A stretch of DNA of 6,924 nt from Acidobacteriota bacterium (GTDB taxonomy: Bacteria > Acidobacteriota > Terriglobia > Terriglobales > Acidobacteriaceae). The notes below the pieces were generated by a model. The model saw only the letters and a list, made by a program, of their open reading frames with translations, searched no databases and was not told the DNA's origin. The stretch is taken from NCBI GenBank assembly GCA_003223595.1, contig QHVR01000718.1:1-6924 (forward strand), in the 5' to 3' direction. A program made the position numbers and the translations under genes. Positions 5,538-6,924 of this stretch are shown piece after piece (the stretch's first letter is position 1; each line of letters starts with the position of its first letter).

Positions 5538-6924
5538 TTATTGCTCGTAAGCACCCATATTGATTTGCCCGCTGCCGTTTACCCGAGCGTTGCCGGCGTA
5601 GTCCAACACACCAACTGTGTTGACGCCCAGATTTGTGCCCGCATTCAATGCCGGCGAGCCGGATGCGAGATCAAAATTGTAGGGTGTGGTGGTCACGTTG
5701 ACGTACAAGGGATCGGCGAACTTTCCATGTACGTCCTGCGCCGACGCACTCTGGTAAGCAGGGAAGCCACTGAGACTCTTCCCCTGCCAGTCGAACAGGC
5801 TGGTGGCCCCAGCGGTGTTGTAGTAATCGTTGTAATCGAGCGCCGCAGGATTCGGTTGGCTGCTGGTGAAGTCGTAAAGCAGGTACTTTGAGGTCAGCGT
5901 ATAACCGTCAAATATGTTGTTCGCGACCGTGTTGTTGGTGGCAGCGTACTGAATCTGGAATTCCCCCAGCCCGGAGCTGCCGAAGGTCCCATCATCCCAG
6001 AGGGAATTGTTGACGATCACGCAGTGATCCGTTCCGCCCACATTCTTCGAATAACCGCCGATCGATAAGCCCACATACAGCGAGTGATAGATGATGTTGT
6101 TCCGGAACATCACGTAACTCGAGGTATGTCCGGAATGCTCGCTGGCCATTTCGCTCAGATCGGAATCGTGAATGAGATTGCGCTCCACGATGATCCGCGT
6201 ACAGCCATCGCAGTAATACGCGTCGGCGCCGACCTGGTTGTGATAAACCGGGTTCGTTGTGGAACTGATGTTGTAGATCGTGTTCTGAAATACCCAGCCA
6301 TCCCGGGCTTGATCGTAAGCCGAGTTCGTCGACACGCCTTCGAAACCGATGTTGTCCAGGCCGATGTTGTCTCCATCGTGAACCAGATTGTTCGCTTGCA
6401 CGAAGTACTGGACATTGCCGTCAAACGAGACATTCTCGCTGCAGCCGGTGGTGTTGTGATCGATCTCGTTGCCCCACAGCGTGACATTGTTGATCGCGGC
6501 CGGTGCTTGCGTGCCGTAGAGCGCCACCGCAAGAGCATTCGCCGCGTTGCAACTGCTTAGCGTCTGGACAATGTTGTGAATGTGATTGTTCAGGATCTCG
6601 ATATTGCTGCCCGCACCCTCGAAGTCGATGCCGACGGGAACCTTGCCCTTGGATGAGCTCGAGTAGTTGCGGATTTCAAAGCCCTTGATGACGACGTAGT
6701 TGAAGGTGCCCTCCAGGCTGAACAGTCCGGTTTGCCCGCTGGCGCCGACAGCCAGCCCGGTTCCGTCGACGATGGGCGCCTCGCCCGGATAGTTTGCGAA
6801 CGTAATGTATCCCTGCGTGGAGTTTCCCGAAGTCTTCAGCGTGACCACCTCGTTGTAAGTCCCGGCCCGCACCTGAACCGTGTCGCCTGCCTGCACAGTA
6901 TTGGCGGCCTTCTGGATCGTGCGC
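5538..6924 (-). CDS. Right-handed parallel beta-helix protein, C-terminal part (5' end beyond window)
   Basis: The 461 visible residues run in frame to the window edge, beginning RTIQKAANTVQAGDTVQVRAGTYNE. In this family that motif follows a short N-terminal region, so only the signal peptide and some leading sequence are probably missing. A GTG at 6896 is internal, not the start. The opening motif is DUF1565/pectate-lyase-like, and the body shows repeated Asn-rich coils of a beta-solenoid: IEILNNHIHNIV, VTLWGNEIDHN, RIIVERNLIHDS, YVMFRNNIIYHS, CVIVNNSLWDD and TVANNIFDG. The C-terminus, GSPALNAGTNLGV followed by DYAGNARVNGSGQINMGAYEQ, is the ending typical of choice-of-anchor Q-type beta-helix proteins. 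Such proteins are extracellular or cell-surface, and many are polysaccharide lyases or binding proteins. No catalytic residues could be assigned, so enzymatic activity is not claimed. A strong terminator follows. Confidence 0.88.
   Translation of the reverse strand, partial: RTIQKAANTVQAGDTVQVRAGTYNEVVTLKTSGNSTQGYITFANYPGEAPIVDGTGLAVGASGQTGLFSLEGTFNYVVIKGFEIRNYSSSSKGKVPVGIDFEGAGSNIEILNNHIHNIVQTLSSCNAANALAVALYGTQAPAAINNVTLWGNEIDHNTTGCSENVSFDGNVQYFVQANNLVHDGDNIGLDNIGFEGVSTNSAYDQARDGWVFQNTIYNISSTTNPVYHNQVGADAYYCDGCTRIIVERNLIHDSDLSEMASEHSGHTSSYVMFRNNIIYHSLYVGLSIGGYSKNVGGTDHCVIVNNSLWDDGTFGSSGLGEFQIQYAATNNTVANNIFDGYTLTSKYLLYDFTSSQPNPAALDYNDYYNTAGATSLFDWQGKSLSGFPAYQSASAQDVHGKFADPLYVNVTTTPYNFDLASGSPALNAGTNLGVNTVGVLDYAGNARVNGSGQINMGAYEQ

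Noticed and set aside
6084..6560. Plus-strand open frame (158 codons) opposite the beta-helix gene
   Set aside because: The apparent Val/Ile-rich protein is the complement of Asn/Asp-rich beta-helix coils on the real coding strand.

Overview
The window looks like chromosomal DNA of a Gram-negative bacterium, most plausibly an acidobacterium (Terriglobia/Koribacter-like). The grounds are the moderately high GC, the wording of the SMC head domain, and a secreted glycoamylase-like enzyme next to a beta-helix surface protein. This is judged from remembered family patterns, not from a search. I see no mobile element, CRISPR array, tRNA or rRNA.

Layout. (1) Positions 1-1094, minus strand: the N-terminal 364 residues of the chromosome-segregation ATPase SMC. 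It starts at a TTG behind a strong Shine-Dalgarno and carries an acidic insertion of about 100 residues in the ATPase head. (2) Positions 1095-1701: a 607-base gap between divergent genes. It holds a hairpin-rich smc leader with a small three-way-junction fold, a candidate smc promoter, and a perfect 10-3-10 inverted repeat. (3) Positions 1702-3294, plus strand: an exported glycoamylase-like (PF10091-type) protein. (4) Positions 3318-3343: a bidirectional terminator between convergent genes. (5) Positions 3383-5349, minus strand: a two-gene operon. A membrane-anchored SRPBCC protein is followed, through an ATGA stop/start overlap, by a zinc-dependent alcohol/formaldehyde-type dehydrogenase. 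Its promoter region contains a duplicated 13-14 base element. (6) Positions 5461-5492: a rho-independent terminator. (7) Positions 5538-6924, minus strand: the C-terminal 461 residues of a right-handed parallel beta-helix protein, cut by the window edge.

The genes do not form one system. SMC is housekeeping. The glycoamylase-like and beta-helix proteins fit extracellular or periplasmic polysaccharide work. The SRPBCC/dehydrogenase pair looks like a co-translated redox or stress unit. The points most worth a second look are the structured smc leader, the SMC head insertion, the coupled SRPBCC-dehydrogenase pair and the duplicated element in its promoter.
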